From Enterococcus malodoratus ATCC 43197 (GTDB lineage: Bacteria; Bacillota; Bacilli; Lactobacillales; Enterococcaceae), in NCBI RefSeq assembly GCF_000407185.1, contig NZ_KE136482.1, positions 496,001 through 560,000 on the forward strand: a stretch of 64,000 nucleotides of DNA, written 5' to 3'. How positions within the stretch are numbered: the stretch's first letter is position 1; each line of letters starts with the position of its first letter. Positions 53,752 through 61,976 of the stretch are shown piece by piece. Below the pieces are notes generated by a model, which ran no database searches, had not been told where the DNA came from, and worked only from the letters and a program-made list of their open reading frames with translations. The position numbers were made by a program, and so were the translations under genes.

Positions 53752-54177
53752 TTACCTTACAACTAAGACGTTGCAAGGTGCGTGACTTACAACGTAAGAT
53801 GTAGTAGACCCCACTAGGGCTCTCTCGATTGCTCCTTTACCTGTTGCTCCCATAGCAATTAAATCAATTCCTGTTTCTTTTGCAAACTGTACAATTGAAA
53901 CCTTTGGGGTTCCTTCTACTTTACGAATAGTATAATTAAAGTCTGATGGTAAATGCTGCTCTATTTTCTCAGCAACTATTTTCGATCGTTCCTCTGCCAA
54001 TTCACGCACATACTGAACGATACGTGCATCAGCTGTTGCGATAGACATATCGGTAACTGTTAAGATATACAGATGAGAGTCGTTTCGTCGAGCGATTGAT
54101 AGTGCTTCCTTTAGGGCCTTATACGATTGTTCAGAGTCATCAATAGCAACTAAAATTTTTCCATAATTGTCTTCCAT
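53752..54177 (-). CDS. Universal stress protein UspA family
   Basis: A 141-residue Usp domain with ILVAIDDSEQSYKALKEAL and the ATP motif GATGKGAIERALVGSTTSYVVSHAPCNVLVV, nearly the same end as the other usp of the operon, so they are paralogues. AAAGGAGG precedes the ATG. It lies about 65 nt downstream of a structured RNA that carries the operon's promoter. Confidence 0.9.
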   Translation of the reverse strand: MEDNYGKILVAIDDSEQSYKALKEALSIARRNDSHLYILTVTDMSIATADARIVQYVRELAEERSKIVAEKIEQHLPSDFNYTIRKVEGTPKVSIVQFAKETGIDLIAMGATGKGAIERALVGSTTSYVVSHAPCNVLVVR

Positions 54178-54240
54178 TGTAAACGCCTCCTTTATTTAAT
54201 TATAAGGGAATTTGCTTATTTAAGGAAATGATATACAAGA

Positions 54241-54439
54241 AAAGTCTAGCGAATAGATGGTGTGCACGGTACGCTTGAGGTTCTTATGTCCACTCAACTA
54301 TACACAACTATCCGCTAGACCGTTCGATTAGTAAGGAATCCTTCAAACTCCCACAATCCTTTCGTGCCGACTCTCATCGGCAGGTTCACTATTTGTTTGC
54401 CATTTCTGACAATCTATCGGGAATTCTCTATCCCTTACA
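54241..54439 (-). ncRNA. Structured ~200-nt RNA, probable Lacto-usp (6S-like) RNA
   Basis: A minus-strand segment between a strong promoter (54446-54474) and a long terminal hairpin (54246-54320; GTCTAGCG pairs with CGCTAGAC, extended by ATAG/CTAT and GTGT/ACAC) ending in TTTTC. Inner hairpins include CCGA/TCGG (54368-54381) and AAGGA/TCCTT (54334-54344). It lies in front of a usp operon with an unknown gene, the reported location of the Lacto-usp motif of Lactobacillales, which has been proposed to be their 6S RNA. The identification is from context, length and memory, not from an alignment. Confidence 0.6.
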
Positions 54440-54445
54440 CCTGTT

Positions 54446-54474
54446 TTATACCACATAAAGAAAACGATTACAAA
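54446..54474 (-). promoter_or_regulatory. Promoter of the structured RNA/usp operon with cre-like site
   Basis: TTGTAA (54469-54474), 17-nt spacer, TATAAA (54446-54451) on the minus strand. TGTAATCGTTTTCT (54460-54473) matches the cre consensus except for the last base, suggesting CcpA control of the RNA. Confidence 0.6.
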
Positions 54475-54572
54475 ATATTTGCTCAAAAATACCATGATGA
54501 CAAAATTTAGTTTAGCTTTTGGGATTAGCCGCATTGCTCTACCGCGCTTTACTTACTAATAATAACTGTTAA

Positions 54573-54662
54573 AATAAAAACAAGAGTAGCAGAATTTCCC
54601 CCAGAGCCACTTCCCCAAGTTCTCTGATTCTGCTGCTCTCTTTTTGAGTGATACTTATGCTT
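54573..54662 (-). ncRNA. Small RNA gene 4 of a tandem array
   Basis: Promoter TTGCAA (54692-54697), 17-nt spacer, TAAACT (54669-54674); the transcript starts near 54662. It ends in a 13-bp hairpin with arms at 54583-54595 and 54627-54639, followed by a T-rich tail. The apical part contains two G-rich loops (TTGGGGAAG, CTGGGGGAAA) that could base-pair with C-rich targets. About 90 nt. No open reading frame with an RBS is inside. Confidence 0.55.
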
Positions 54663-54705
54663 GAAAACAGTTTAACGAAACTCTGTATTTTTTGCAAAGA
54701 AAACG

Positions 54706-54775
54706 AAAAAAAGACCGGCTTAATATATGGGTGACAGCCGGTCTTGAAACAAAATGTTAGCAATGATTACTAACA
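54706..54775 (-). ncRNA. Small RNA gene 3 of a tandem array
   Basis: Near-consensus promoter TTGACA (54804-54809), 16-nt spacer, TATAAT (54782-54787). The ~70-nt transcript has a 5' hairpin (TTAG/CTAA) and a perfect 10-bp terminator stem (54711-54720 with 54736-54745) whose loop exposes CACCC, followed by a T run. Confidence 0.6.
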
Positions 54776-54812
54776 AGTTTAATTATATCGTACTAATTTT
54801 TCATGTCAATTC

Positions 54813-54881
54813 AAAAAAATAGACTGACCGAAAGCTAGATCGGCCAGTCAGCATGCATTGATAAAAGGATGCCCCATAAAT
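54813..54881 (-). ncRNA. Small RNA gene 2 of a tandem array
   Basis: Promoter TTGACA (54910-54915), 16-nt spacer, TAAATT (54888-54893). A ~69-nt transcript with an unpaired GGGGCATCC region and a 9-bp terminator stem (54822-54830 with 54841-54849), then eight T. The stem sequence GACTGRCC is shared with gene 1, so these two are paralogous. Confidence 0.6.
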
Positions 54882-54917
54882 ATTATTAATTTACCACTAA
54901 AATGAGATATGTCAACA

Positions 54918-54985
54918 GAAAAATACAGACTGACCAGGAGCAAACCGGTCAGTCCTAACATTGCATCGAGGTGCTACCTTCGATG
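54918..54985 (-). ncRNA. Small RNA gene 1 of a tandem array
   Basis: Promoter TTGATT (55014-55019), 17-nt spacer, TAAAAT (54991-54996). A ~68-nt transcript with a 5' hairpin (CATCGA at 54980-54985 with TCGATG at 54964-54969) and a perfect 8-bp terminator stem (54928-54935 with 54947-54954), followed by TATTTTTC. Confidence 0.6.
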
Positions 54986-55019
54986 TCTTTATTTTACACA
55001 TTACTTTAAAATAAATCAA

Positions 55020-55157
55020 GACACTCTAACAAATGAACGCCCAGCCTGAAAAAGACTGGGTGCCGATCGAGATGTAACTTTGTTATGAAAGAAGAAGTAA
55101 GTTATGGTAACTTACAATTTAACTATAACTCTTTGATTATTAAATTACAATTGTTTT
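55020..55157. other. Intergenic region with two hairpins
   Basis: Holds a stem CCCAG/CTGGG (about 55040-55060) and a perfect palindromic hairpin GTAAGTTA/TAACTTAC (55097-55115), neither with a convincing T run. No reading frame is supported. Confidence 0.35.
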
Positions 55158-55233
55158 TTAATATTTAAACCCCTTAGTGTGCGCCGGATTAATTCCAATA
55201 TCCTTCGCCTTACCCATCTCTTGAATCTCTTTC
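55158..55233 (-). pseudogene. 3' remnant of an interrupted gene
   Basis: On the minus strand an open frame comes out of the IS end and runs 24 codons to TAA at 55158 (KEIQEMGKAKDIGINPAHTKGFKY). It looks like the C-terminus of a real protein but the family cannot be named. It does not resemble the end of a PTS IIB, the gene broken on the other side of the IS. Confidence 0.45.
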
Positions 55234-55293
55234 TGTCAAGGGCCATAATAAAATGTTGGTTTTGGGCCATTGAAATTGTAGGTAGTTTTCTCT

Positions 55294-56055
55294 TTATCGT
55301 TTCGTTTCTTTTCCTTTCGTTTCACTATAACTTTTCATTCGATAGGAAGGTCCTGTAATTTGAATAATTTTAGAATGATGGACCAATCGGTCCAATAAAG
55401 CATTAGTCAATTTCTTATTACCAAAAATTTCGGACCATTGAGACAGAGGAATATTCGTTGTAATAATCGTTGATTTTCTTTCGTATCGCATATTAATTAG
55501 TTGAAACAGTAAGTTAGATCCTTCTTTTGAGAAGGGGAGATACCCGACTTCATCAATAATTAATACAGAATAGCTCGCATATTTTTTGAGCATGGTATCA
55601 CTTGTCCCACGTTTATGTGCCCGGATAAGTCGATTAACCAGTTCTGTACTAGTGATAAATAAACAGCTCTGCCCTCTATCAATACACTCTAAACCAATTG
55701 AAACGGCTAAATGGGTTTTTCCAACACCGCTATTTCCAATGAATAAAAGGTTGTCATACGTGTCTAAAAAGCGTAATGTCACTAAATCTTGAATTTCACT
55801 TTTTTTGATTTTGGGTTGAAAATCAAAGTTAAAATCATGAAGGCGTTTATGATAGGGAAACATTGCCCGTTTTAAAATTTTTCTTTGGGTCTCCTTTCTA
55901 CGATAGCTAATTTCTTGATGTGTTAATTCAAATAAAGAATCAACTAGAGATTGTTCATTTTTAGCTACTTCATCTAAATGGGCAGGTAAAATTTCTTTGA
56001 TACAGGTAAGATTTAAATCTGATAATTGATTTAATAACTGATGGTAATTTGACAT
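55294..56055 (-). CDS. istB: IS21-family helper ATPase IstB
   Basis: A 253-residue AAA+ (DnaC-like) ATPase: Walker A GNSGVGKTHLA, Walker B VLIIDEVGYLPFSKEG, sensor region STIITTNIPLSQWSEIFGNKKLTNALLDRL. It assists the transposase in target selection. The start at 56055 has AGGAGG 5 nt upstream and lies 11 nt past the istA stop. Confidence 0.95.
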   Translation of the reverse strand: MSNYHQLLNQLSDLNLTCIKEILPAHLDEVAKNEQSLVDSLFELTHQEISYRRKETQRKILKRAMFPYHKRLHDFNFDFQPKIKKSEIQDLVTLRFLDTYDNLLFIGNSGVGKTHLAVSIGLECIDRGQSCLFITSTELVNRLIRAHKRGTSDTMLKKYASYSVLIIDEVGYLPFSKEGSNLLFQLINMRYERKSTIITTNIPLSQWSEIFGNKKLTNALLDRLVHHSKIIQITGPSYRMKSYSETKGKETKR

Positions 56056-56065
56056 ATGAGCCTCC

Positions 56066-57292
56066 TTATAATTCATCGTAAGCATCTAAATTTTCTTCTA
56101 CAAAGCGCTCCAACTCTTCGTCTTCTAAGTATTTGAAGACATCAGATCGAAGAATCTCAAGAGAGTCATCACGTTGATAATTTAAGGTTTTTTTGCTTAA
56201 TGGGTGCGAGCGAATACATTGATGGCCATACCAAATGAATAGACTGTCCTTACGGACATCTAAAGTTACCTCTTTACCAATATATTTCACGGGAACAGAA
56301 TACTTTGAGTTTTGATATTGGACCATGGATTCAATGGAAACTTTTCTAATTACGTGTTGGGTTCTAGAAACATATCTGACTAATTCTAAACGATTGAAAG
56401 GACGCAACACCGATTGTTCATCTATAAGAAGCTTAGAGGGATGATTATTCACTGCTTGAGAACGTTCATTATTTAAGTCATTCATAAACTCATAGACGAT
56501 TCGTTTTAGCTCCTGCTCATTTTCAAACTCGTAGTTAAAGACCATTAAGCGGTTAACAGTACGAGCTAAAGCTTCAACTTTGCCTTTGGTTTGTGGACGA
56601 AAAGGGCGACAAGCAATCGGATTGAATCCAGCATCTTTAGCAAATTGACGAAATTTTTCGTTAAAAACGGTTTGACTAAATTGGCTTTTACTTCTATCAA
56701 CAACTGTTTTCATATTGTCAAACCAAATTTCTTGAGGAACACCATTCCCGCAGTACTCAAACGCATTGACCAAACAATTGAAGACATTCGCTTGGGTTCG
56801 ATCAAAGGTTACCTCTAAGTATTTCATGCGAGAATAGCCTAGAATATATAGAAAAAGATTGAAGTAAAAGACTTCACCATGTTTACTCACCATCTTAATA
56901 TTTTCTTTCCAATCGACTTGAGCAGAAAGACCTGGCGTCGTTTCAATTCGAATGGTTGCTTTTTTTACACGCTTTTCTCGATAGTTCCGACAATATCGTT
57001 TGACGGTGGTATAGCCACCTTGATATCCTTTTTTCTTAATAAAATAATAAATTGAAGAAGCGGAACAGCTTAACTCCATTTTATCTTTAATAATTTCTTC
57101 AAAACCGCTTAATAAAAGAGGAGCAGAAGATTGTCTCTTTTTGATCTGTTCTACTTCCCCTTTAGTTCCAGCTTCATAGTAACGCTTGACTGTTCGGTAA
57201 TCACAATTATATTGCTTGGCCATGGCTGCATAGTTAGGTTGAATATCGTTCATAATGTGTCGTAAGACTCCTTCTAAGACATCTTTTCGCAT
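56066..57292 (-). CDS. istA: IS21-family transposase IstA
   Basis: A 408-residue DDE transposase: an N-terminal HTH region (YAAMAKQYNCDYRTVKRYYEAG), then an RNase H fold with TPGLSAQVDWKENI, the second Asp in IWFDNMKTVVD and Glu in RPFRPQTKGKVEALARTVNRLM. It appears full length, so the element may be active. RBS AAGGAG precedes the ATG. Confidence 0.95.
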   Translation of the reverse strand: MRKDVLEGVLRHIMNDIQPNYAAMAKQYNCDYRTVKRYYEAGTKGEVEQIKKRQSSAPLLLSGFEEIIKDKMELSCSASSIYYFIKKKGYQGGYTTVKRYCRNYREKRVKKATIRIETTPGLSAQVDWKENIKMVSKHGEVFYFNLFLYILGYSRMKYLEVTFDRTQANVFNCLVNAFEYCGNGVPQEIWFDNMKTVVDRSKSQFSQTVFNEKFRQFAKDAGFNPIACRPFRPQTKGKVEALARTVNRLMVFNYEFENEQELKRIVYEFMNDLNNERSQAVNNHPSKLLIDEQSVLRPFNRLELVRYVSRTQHVIRKVSIESMVQYQNSKYSVPVKYIGKEVTLDVRKDSLFIWYGHQCIRSHPLSKKTLNYQRDDSLEILRSDVFKYLEDEELERFVEENLDAYDEL

Positions 57293-57395
57293 GAGTCACT
57301 CTCCTTGAATGGTTTCATGAAAAAGAATATCAGATTTTAAATCTAACCTACATTTTCGATGGCCCTTTTCCTACATTTTATTATGGCCCTTGACA

Positions 57396-57529
57396 CCAAT
57401 CGCGCCATTCGTTTCGACCTTGATTCCATAGCCCATTCTTTTAGCAGCCTGCTCAAGTGATTCCGCCGCCATGTACGTATGCGCGATGCCCGCCGCACAT
57501 GCTGTGACAGCAACAATGTTTCTCTCCAT
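57396..57529 (-). pseudogene. 5' fragment of a PTS fructose-type IIB gene, broken by the IS
   Basis: ATG at 57529 opens a frame with the N-terminus of a fructose-specific PTS IIB domain: IVAVTACAAGIAHTYMAAESLEQAAKRMG followed by KVETNGAIG, where the Cys is the phosphorylation site. After ~44 codons it runs into the IS end. A complete IIB needs about 100 residues, so the gene is inactive. Confidence 0.8.
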
Positions 57530-57803
57530 TTTCTTGTACCCCCAGTTATTTATTTTCCATTATGAAGATTAACTTAATAACATCTATAAATAAAGCGTTT
57601 TCGGATTTTTGGGTACTAGTACCAGCTTTTAATGTAATCTTGGGATTAATTTCAGTTTCATCTTTGCTCATATTTAAATGATTATCACGCGGAAAAAGTA
57701 GCACTCCAACTTGTAAGCCACACTAAATAAACTAAGAAAAAGTTACTTTTTCTTAGCTTGCAGCTGGTCACAATTCAATTTGTCTTACACCAAATATTCA
57801 CTT
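57530..57803. other. Intergenic remnant upstream of the broken PTS gene
   Basis: A 41-codon frame on the minus strand (57546-57671) has no RBS and may be a decayed PTS IIA piece, not called as a gene. A perfect hairpin CTAAGAAAAAGT/ACTTTTTCTTAG (57732-57756) lies downstream of the ABC transporter ATPase gene and could terminate it, though its U tract is part of the stem. Confidence 0.4.
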
Positions 57804-58556
57804 TTAAAAGCCATTAATTGTTTCAGGTAAAATTCTTTTTAAAAATTTTCGTGTCCGCTCTTCTTTTGGTTGAGTAAAAAAAGTGTTGGGCGTTCCTTGC
57901 TCTACAATTTGACCTTGATCCATAAAAATTACATGATTGGCGACATCTCGGGCAAAGCTCATTTCATGGGTCACTACTACCATGGTTACCCCTTCTTTTG
58001 CTAATTGCCGCATCACCTCCAGCACCTCTCCTATTAGTTCTGGATCTAACGCCGAAGTGGGTTCATCAATCAAAAGAACTTCCGGTTTGAGTGCGATCGC
58101 CCGCGCGATCCCTATACGCTGCTGCTGTCCGCCAGAAAGTTCATGTGGATAGTACTTTTCAAAAGCACTTAGCCCAACTTTTTCAATGGCAGCTTGAGCG
58201 ATTCGCAACGCTTCCTGTTTAGGAATTTTGCGGGCGATGATCAATCCCTCCAAGACATTTTCTAAAGCGGTTTTATTCGCAAATAGATTGTAGTGTTGAA
58301 AAACAAATGCGGTTTTTTTGCGTATTTGTGTTATTTCTTTCTTCTTGATTTCGGCAAGATCATACTTCTGCTGGTTTATTTCCAGCGTGCCGGAGTCCGC
58401 TTTCTCAAGACCGTTCAAGCAGCGCAAGAAGGTTGTTTTTCCTGAACCGCTGGGACCTAAAATGACTACCACATCGCCTTGATTAACCGCCAAGCTAACG
58501 TTGTTGAGAATCTCCTGCTGATAAAATTGTTTGCAAATATTTTGGACTTTTAGCAT
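57804..58556 (-). CDS. Polar amino acid ABC transporter ATP-binding protein (TcyN/GlnQ-like)
   Basis: A 250-residue ATPase: Walker [28 protein letters not shown], signature [16 protein letters not shown], Walker [20 protein letters not shown]. Members of this family drive amino acid uptake; position after two permeases and a binding protein and next to sulfur genes suggests cystine, cysteine derivatives or methionine-related substrates. It overlaps the upstream permease by 62 nt. GAAAGGAG precedes its ATG inside that gene. Confidence 0.92.
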   Translation of the reverse strand: MLKVQNICKQFYQQEILNNVSLAVNQGDVVVILGPSGSGKTTFLRCLNGLEKADSGTLEINQQKYDLAEIKKKEITQIRKKTAFVFQHYNLFANKTALENVLEGLIIARKIPKQEALRIAQAAIEKVGLSAFEKYYPHELSGGQQQRIGIARAIALKPEVLLIDEPTSALDPELIGEVLEVMRQLAKEGVTMVVVTHEMSFARDVANHVIFMDQGQIVEQGTPNTFFTQPKEERTRKFLKRILPETINGF

Positions 58557-59262
58557 GCTGTTGCTCCTTTCTAGCCGACTGATAATTTAACCGCTTGCTC
58601 AACAGATAAAATAGGCCTTGCACCCCGCCGCAAAGTAGCAAATAGACGACGAATATCACTAAGTAAGATTCAAAATACTGATAACCATGGGCGGCTTGCA
58701 CCTTGGCGATGGCCGTAATATCTTTGATCGTCATGACGAAAACCAACGATGTTCCTTTTACTAAACTTATCGTTAGATTGGATAAATTCGGCAACGCCGC
58801 GACTAAAGCTTGCGGAAATATAATTCGCCGATATGTTTGATAGTTGGTCAACCCAACCGACTGCCCCGCCTCTAACTGCTGCTGGCTTACGGTCGAAAGT
58901 GCGGAACGAAATACCTCTGATAGACTGCCCGTTGTCAACAAGCCAAAAATGATGAAGGCATAGTACAAAGGAGATAAGTTGAAGATATTGATTGAACTAT
59001 TTACGGCGGTTAGCAGTCGATTTAATAAACTGGGTAAGAGACTATAAAAGAACAAGATCAGCAGAATCGGCGGTGTCGCTCGAATAAAAGCCAAATAAAT
59101 AACCGAAAAAGTTGTTACACCTTTTACTTTGTGAATCCGGCCGAGTGCTAGCAAAATTGCTGGGCCGATACTGAGCGCAATGGAGACGACAGCGATCAAT
59201 AGTGTCACTGGAACTCCGCGTAGTGTTAAAAGGAACGTTTCAATAATATAAGTCCAATTCAT
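58495..59262 (-). CDS. Amino acid ABC transporter permease (TcyM-like)
   Basis: A 255-residue permease with five to six TM helices. [17 protein letters not shown] and [41 protein letters not shown] hold the EAA coupling motif of polar amino acid importers. The C-terminal hydrophilic tail overlaps the ATPase gene start by 62 nt. It forms a heterodimer with the next upstream permease. Confidence 0.9.
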   Translation of the reverse strand: MNWTYIIETFLLTLRGVPVTLLIAVVSIALSIGPAILLALGRIHKVKGVTTFSVIYLAFIRATPPILLILFFYSLLPSLLNRLLTAVNSSINIFNLSPLYYAFIIFGLLTTGSLSEVFRSALSTVSQQQLEAGQSVGLTNYQTYRRIIFPQALVAALPNLSNLTISLVKGTSLVFVMTIKDITAIAKVQAAHGYQYFESYLVIFVVYLLLCGGVQGLFYLLSKRLNYQSARKEQQHAKSPKYLQTILSAGDSQQR

Positions 59263-59964
59263 TTAAGCCGTCTCCTTTCGTTGCGGAACTAAAATCAATT
59301 CTAGTCCCTGTGTCGCGATAGCTAATAACAATGCCATTCCCCAATAGATAAATGCAGCAGCGGAATAGACTTCCAATGAATGATTGCCAAAATTTTGACT
59401 GATCAATAAATTTGCTCCCCCAAGAATATCTACCAAGCCAATCGTATAAGCTAACGCAGCATCCTTCATCAAATTTAATAATGCGGTAGAGAAATTAGGT
59501 AAAGCGATTCGAAAAGCTTGAGGAAGAATAATCCTTCTAAATGTTTGATTTTGACTCAATCCAACACTTAAGCTTGCTTCCGTCTGCCCTTTTGGGACTG
59601 CCAAATAGGCTGAGACAAAAACTTTCGAGATCATAGCCGCAAACAACAGTGTCATAGCGATCACAGTGAATGTTGTCCGCGACCACTCCTCACTTCGGAT
59701 ACCCAACCACCAAAATAAAAATTTGGGCAATCCATAAAAAACAAGAAACAATAAAACGATTGGAGGTGTGCAGCGCAGAATAAAAATATATCCCTCAGCC
59801 CAACGGCGAATCATTCGTTGAGGCGCAAACGTTCCCCAAGAAACAAGAAATCCCAATAGTGTTCCAAAAAGAACCGTCAACCCCATGACTAGTAAAGTTT
59901 TGGGAATGTAGCCAGTTAATTGAGGGATCGTTTGCCAAACTTTTGACCAATCATAACGAACCAT
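59263..59964 (-). CDS. Amino acid ABC transporter permease (TcyL-like)
   Basis: A 233-residue permease with LRCTPPIVLLFLVFYGLP and SAYLAVPKGQTEASLSVGLSQNQTFRRIILPQAF (EAA loop). It is the partner of the permease that follows it with no gap. The arrangement binding protein, two permeases, ATPase resembles the TcyJ/K-L-M-N system of Bacillus subtilis for sulfur compounds. Confidence 0.9.
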   Translation of the reverse strand: MVRYDWSKVWQTIPQLTGYIPKTLLVMGLTVLFGTLLGFLVSWGTFAPQRMIRRWAEGYIFILRCTPPIVLLFLVFYGLPKFLFWWLGIRSEEWSRTTFTVIAMTLLFAAMISKVFVSAYLAVPKGQTEASLSVGLSQNQTFRRIILPQAFRIALPNFSTALLNLMKDAALAYTIGLVDILGGANLLISQNFGNHSLEVYSAAAFIYWGMALLLAIATQGLELILVPQRKETA

Positions 59965-59975
59965 TTAGCTTCCTC

Positions 59976-60827
59976 CTATTCCTGAATAAACTTGAAAACA
60001 TCCTCACCAAAGTATTTTTTGGACAGCTCGATCAAGGTCCCATCACTCTCTAATTCCTTAACAGCTTTGTCATAAGCAACAGAGAATTTTTCATTCTTAT
60101 CATTGCGGTGCAATAGCGGGAAAGTTGGAATGCCCTTATAAGGAACGTAACTTAACTGATCAGCATATTGATGATAAGAGCCTTTCTCGTTTCTAACCGC
60201 CTCCTCAAAAGATAACTTAATGTCAAAATAGGCATCATAGCGTTTTTCTAACACCCAAGCATACGCATCAGAGACATTGAAAGCCTCAGCTGCCTTTAAC
60301 TGGATCGGGTGTTCGGTGTGTTCCTTGTTGTATTCTTCGATCACATTCCATTGTGCATTTTGTGGTGAAATAGGTACTAATTTCCCTCCAAACTTTGCGA
60401 TATCATCAATGCTTTGATATTTTTGTTCGTCCGTCTTACGAACAGTAAACCCAATGATACTAGCTCCGATCTTTTCTTTAGGAATAATGAATTTTTCAGC
60501 ACGCTCTTTTGTGTACCAGGCACCCTTGACGCCAAGATCGTATTTTCCTGATTCTAATCCAATCAACAGATCATCATCGCTGGTCCCGGTAAACTTCAGC
60601 TTATATTGGGGCAGCTTTTTATCGACCGCTTTAAGAACCTGCACCTCAAAACCGTCGGATTCACCCTTATCATTGATATAATCATATGGCACATAATTCT
60701 GAGTGTGAGCAACATTGATTGTTGTAATCTTTTCTTCCGCAATCGCCTTTTTATTACTGCTTCGAATGCCCAATGTCAACGCAATAATCGCAATTGCTGC
60801 AATACCTACTACCAATCCTTTTTTCAT
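59976..60827 (-). CDS. Amino acid ABC transporter substrate-binding protein, N-terminally anchored
   Basis: A 283-residue periplasmic-binding-type protein (SBP_bac_3): NYVPYDYINDKGESDGFEVQVLKAVDKKLP and LIGLESGKYDLGVKGAWYTKERAEKF. The N-terminal hydrophobic helix (residues ~5-21) has no lipobox Cys, unusual for a Gram-positive binding protein, so it is probably held by an uncleaved helix or released. Sulfur-compound specificity is inferred from context. Confidence 0.88.
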   Translation of the reverse strand: MKKGLVVGIAAIAIIALTLGIRSSNKKAIAEEKITTINVAHTQNYVPYDYINDKGESDGFEVQVLKAVDKKLPQYKLKFTGTSDDDLLIGLESGKYDLGVKGAWYTKERAEKFIIPKEKIGASIIGFTVRKTDEQKYQSIDDIAKFGGKLVPISPQNAQWNVIEEYNKEHTEHPIQLKAAEAFNVSDAYAWVLEKRYDAYFDIKLSFEEAVRNEKGSYHQYADQLSYVPYKGIPTFPLLHRNDKNEKFSVAYDKAVKELESDGTLIELSKKYFGEDVFKFIQE

Positions 60828-60845
60828 TATTCATCCTCCATTCTG

Positions 60846-61829
60846 CTATACAAAGCGCTTCGCTGCTTGTCGAACCAACTCAAGATTTCTTAATGGAATA
60901 TCATTGGGAACTGTGCAATCTGCTCCAAGAATAATGCCGGTAGTTCCAGCTTCTTCTAATAACGCGTTAACCGCGGCTTGAATTTTCGTCGGTTTACCGC
61001 GATATAAGAGTCCCTGACTCGAATTTTCAAATCCGCCGATCACTGTTTTATTGAAAAACTTTTGTCCTTCAGCAAGTGAGACGCCTTCTGGTCCAACCGC
61101 CCAATTCACTGCGGCGGCCGGATAATCTTGATACAAATGCAAATCATTTTTTGCTCCTTCATATCCGCAGATATGCAAGATATTTTGACCACCGGCCGCA
61201 TTCGCGGCTTCTAAAACCTTTCGTTCACTCGGTTGAATAAAATCTTGATAAAGCTCTCTGCTTACCCGTTCATCCTGAACATTCTGCACACTTAGGTAGA
61301 TGCCGTCGATTGCCGTTTCTGTCAAAATCCTCGTTACTAAATTCACTAAATCATCCGCAATGATACCAAGAGCTTTTGCCACCAAGTCGGGGGCCTCGGC
61401 CAACAAATCAATAAATTGCTTTTCGCCTCCCGGAAGCTGCCATTTAAGATAAGTAGCTGGCGCAAAAATATTATAGAAAGCCGCAATCTCTTCAACAAAT
61501 TGATTGGTCTGCTGATTTATTAAATCAACCTGTCCTTGATTCCATGAATGTTCTTCCCCAATTGATTGAAATTCCTTAAGGTCTGATACCTCTTCAACCT
61601 GTTGAATTGCTTTATTGGGATAATAGAAATACCCATCACTCATCAACTTCACAAAATCCGGCTGAAATTCCTCAATGAACTTTCGATGTCCAGCGATATT
61701 TTGTTGAATCGTTACTTCGTTCGGAGCCGCCTCCTCTGGCTTTTCCAAAAAGTGAAACCAAAACCCTACAGGTACACGCTCGACCTTTTCTTGATTTAAC
61801 GCTCGCAACACTAACTCTTTTTTTGTCAT
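60846..61829 (-). CDS. UroD-superfamily protein, probable zinc-dependent thiol methyltransferase
   Basis: A 327-residue TIM-barrel protein annotated by family as uroporphyrinogen decarboxylase-like. It carries the MtaA/CmuA-type zinc ligands, HICG (His-x-Cys) and a distal GADCTVP Cys, that activate a thiol in methyltransferases; true UroD lacks these. It is the first structural gene behind a Met/Cys-rich leader peptide and is followed by an amino acid importer. Homocysteine or a related thiol as methyl acceptor is a reasonable inference. The start at 61829 follows AAGGAG by 8 nt. Confidence 0.78.
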   Translation of the reverse strand: MTKKELVLRALNQEKVERVPVGFWFHFLEKPEEAAPNEVTIQQNIAGHRKFIEEFQPDFVKLMSDGYFYYPNKAIQQVEEVSDLKEFQSIGEEHSWNQGQVDLINQQTNQFVEEIAAFYNIFAPATYLKWQLPGGEKQFIDLLAEAPDLVAKALGIIADDLVNLVTRILTETAIDGIYLSVQNVQDERVSRELYQDFIQPSERKVLEAANAAGGQNILHICGYEGAKNDLHLYQDYPAAAVNWAVGPEGVSLAEGQKFFNKTVIGGFENSSQGLLYRGKPTKIQAAVNALLEEAGTTGIILGADCTVPNDIPLRNLELVRQAAKRFV

Positions 61830-61856
61830 AAAAACACTCCTTATCTCTTTTAGGTA

Positions 61857-61976
61857 AACAAAAAGGACCTGAAAAATTTTCAAGTCCTTTGGTCATCATT
61901 AAATTTCGCCATACGCTAATGCCGCCATTTAAAGGTATGCCAAAGAACATGATGGGCATAGACACATCATGTTTGG
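61857..61976 (-). promoter_or_regulatory. Ribosome-mediated attenuator with Met/Cys leader peptide
   Basis: Four pairing segments are visible on the minus-strand RNA. Segment 1 (61968-61976) lies in leader codons 13-15. Segment 2 (61940-61951) covers codons 21-24. Segment 3 (61881-61892) includes the 5' arm of the terminator. Segment 4 is the 3' arm (61862-61875). 2:3 pairs at 11 of 12 positions; 3:4 forms an uninterrupted 14-pair stem (one G-U) followed by T. 1:2 pairs as CCAAA/TTTGG plus CATG/CATG. Stalling at Met or Cys codons would cover segment 1 and allow 2:3 antitermination. Confidence 0.75.

Larger units (their letters stand above)
55234..57395. mobile_element. IS21-family insertion sequence
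   Basis: Terminal inverted repeats begin TGTCAAGGGCCATAATAAAA on both ends (55234 inward and 57395 inward). A second internal GGGCCAT-x-GAAA element follows about 12 nt later at each end, as in the multiple terminal repeats of IS21 elements. It carries istA and istB. No target duplication is visible: the left flank reads CTCTTTC, the right CCAATCG. Length 2162 bp. Confidence 0.92.

Noticed and set aside
54241-54440. 5' part of a group II intron, a retron RNA or a fluoride/SAM riboswitch
   Set aside because: No domain V, no reverse transcriptase and no match to the riboswitch cores I know; the usp context favours Lacto-usp.
54343-54534. 63-codon minus-strand frame across the structured RNA
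   Set aside because: It runs through the promoter and the RNA structure and has no RBS; conservation there is better explained by the RNA.
54569-54763. 64-codon minus-strand frame across small RNAs 3 and 4; possible type I toxin
   Set aside because: Spans a terminator and a promoter, has no RBS and does not look like an Fst/Ldr-type toxin.
57546-57671. 41-codon frame, possible PTS IIA fragment
   Set aside because: No RBS and similarity too vague to name.
61672-61965. 97-codon minus-strand frame over the attenuator and UroD gene start
   Set aside because: It overlaps the UroD gene in another frame; the true small gene is the 27-codon leader.
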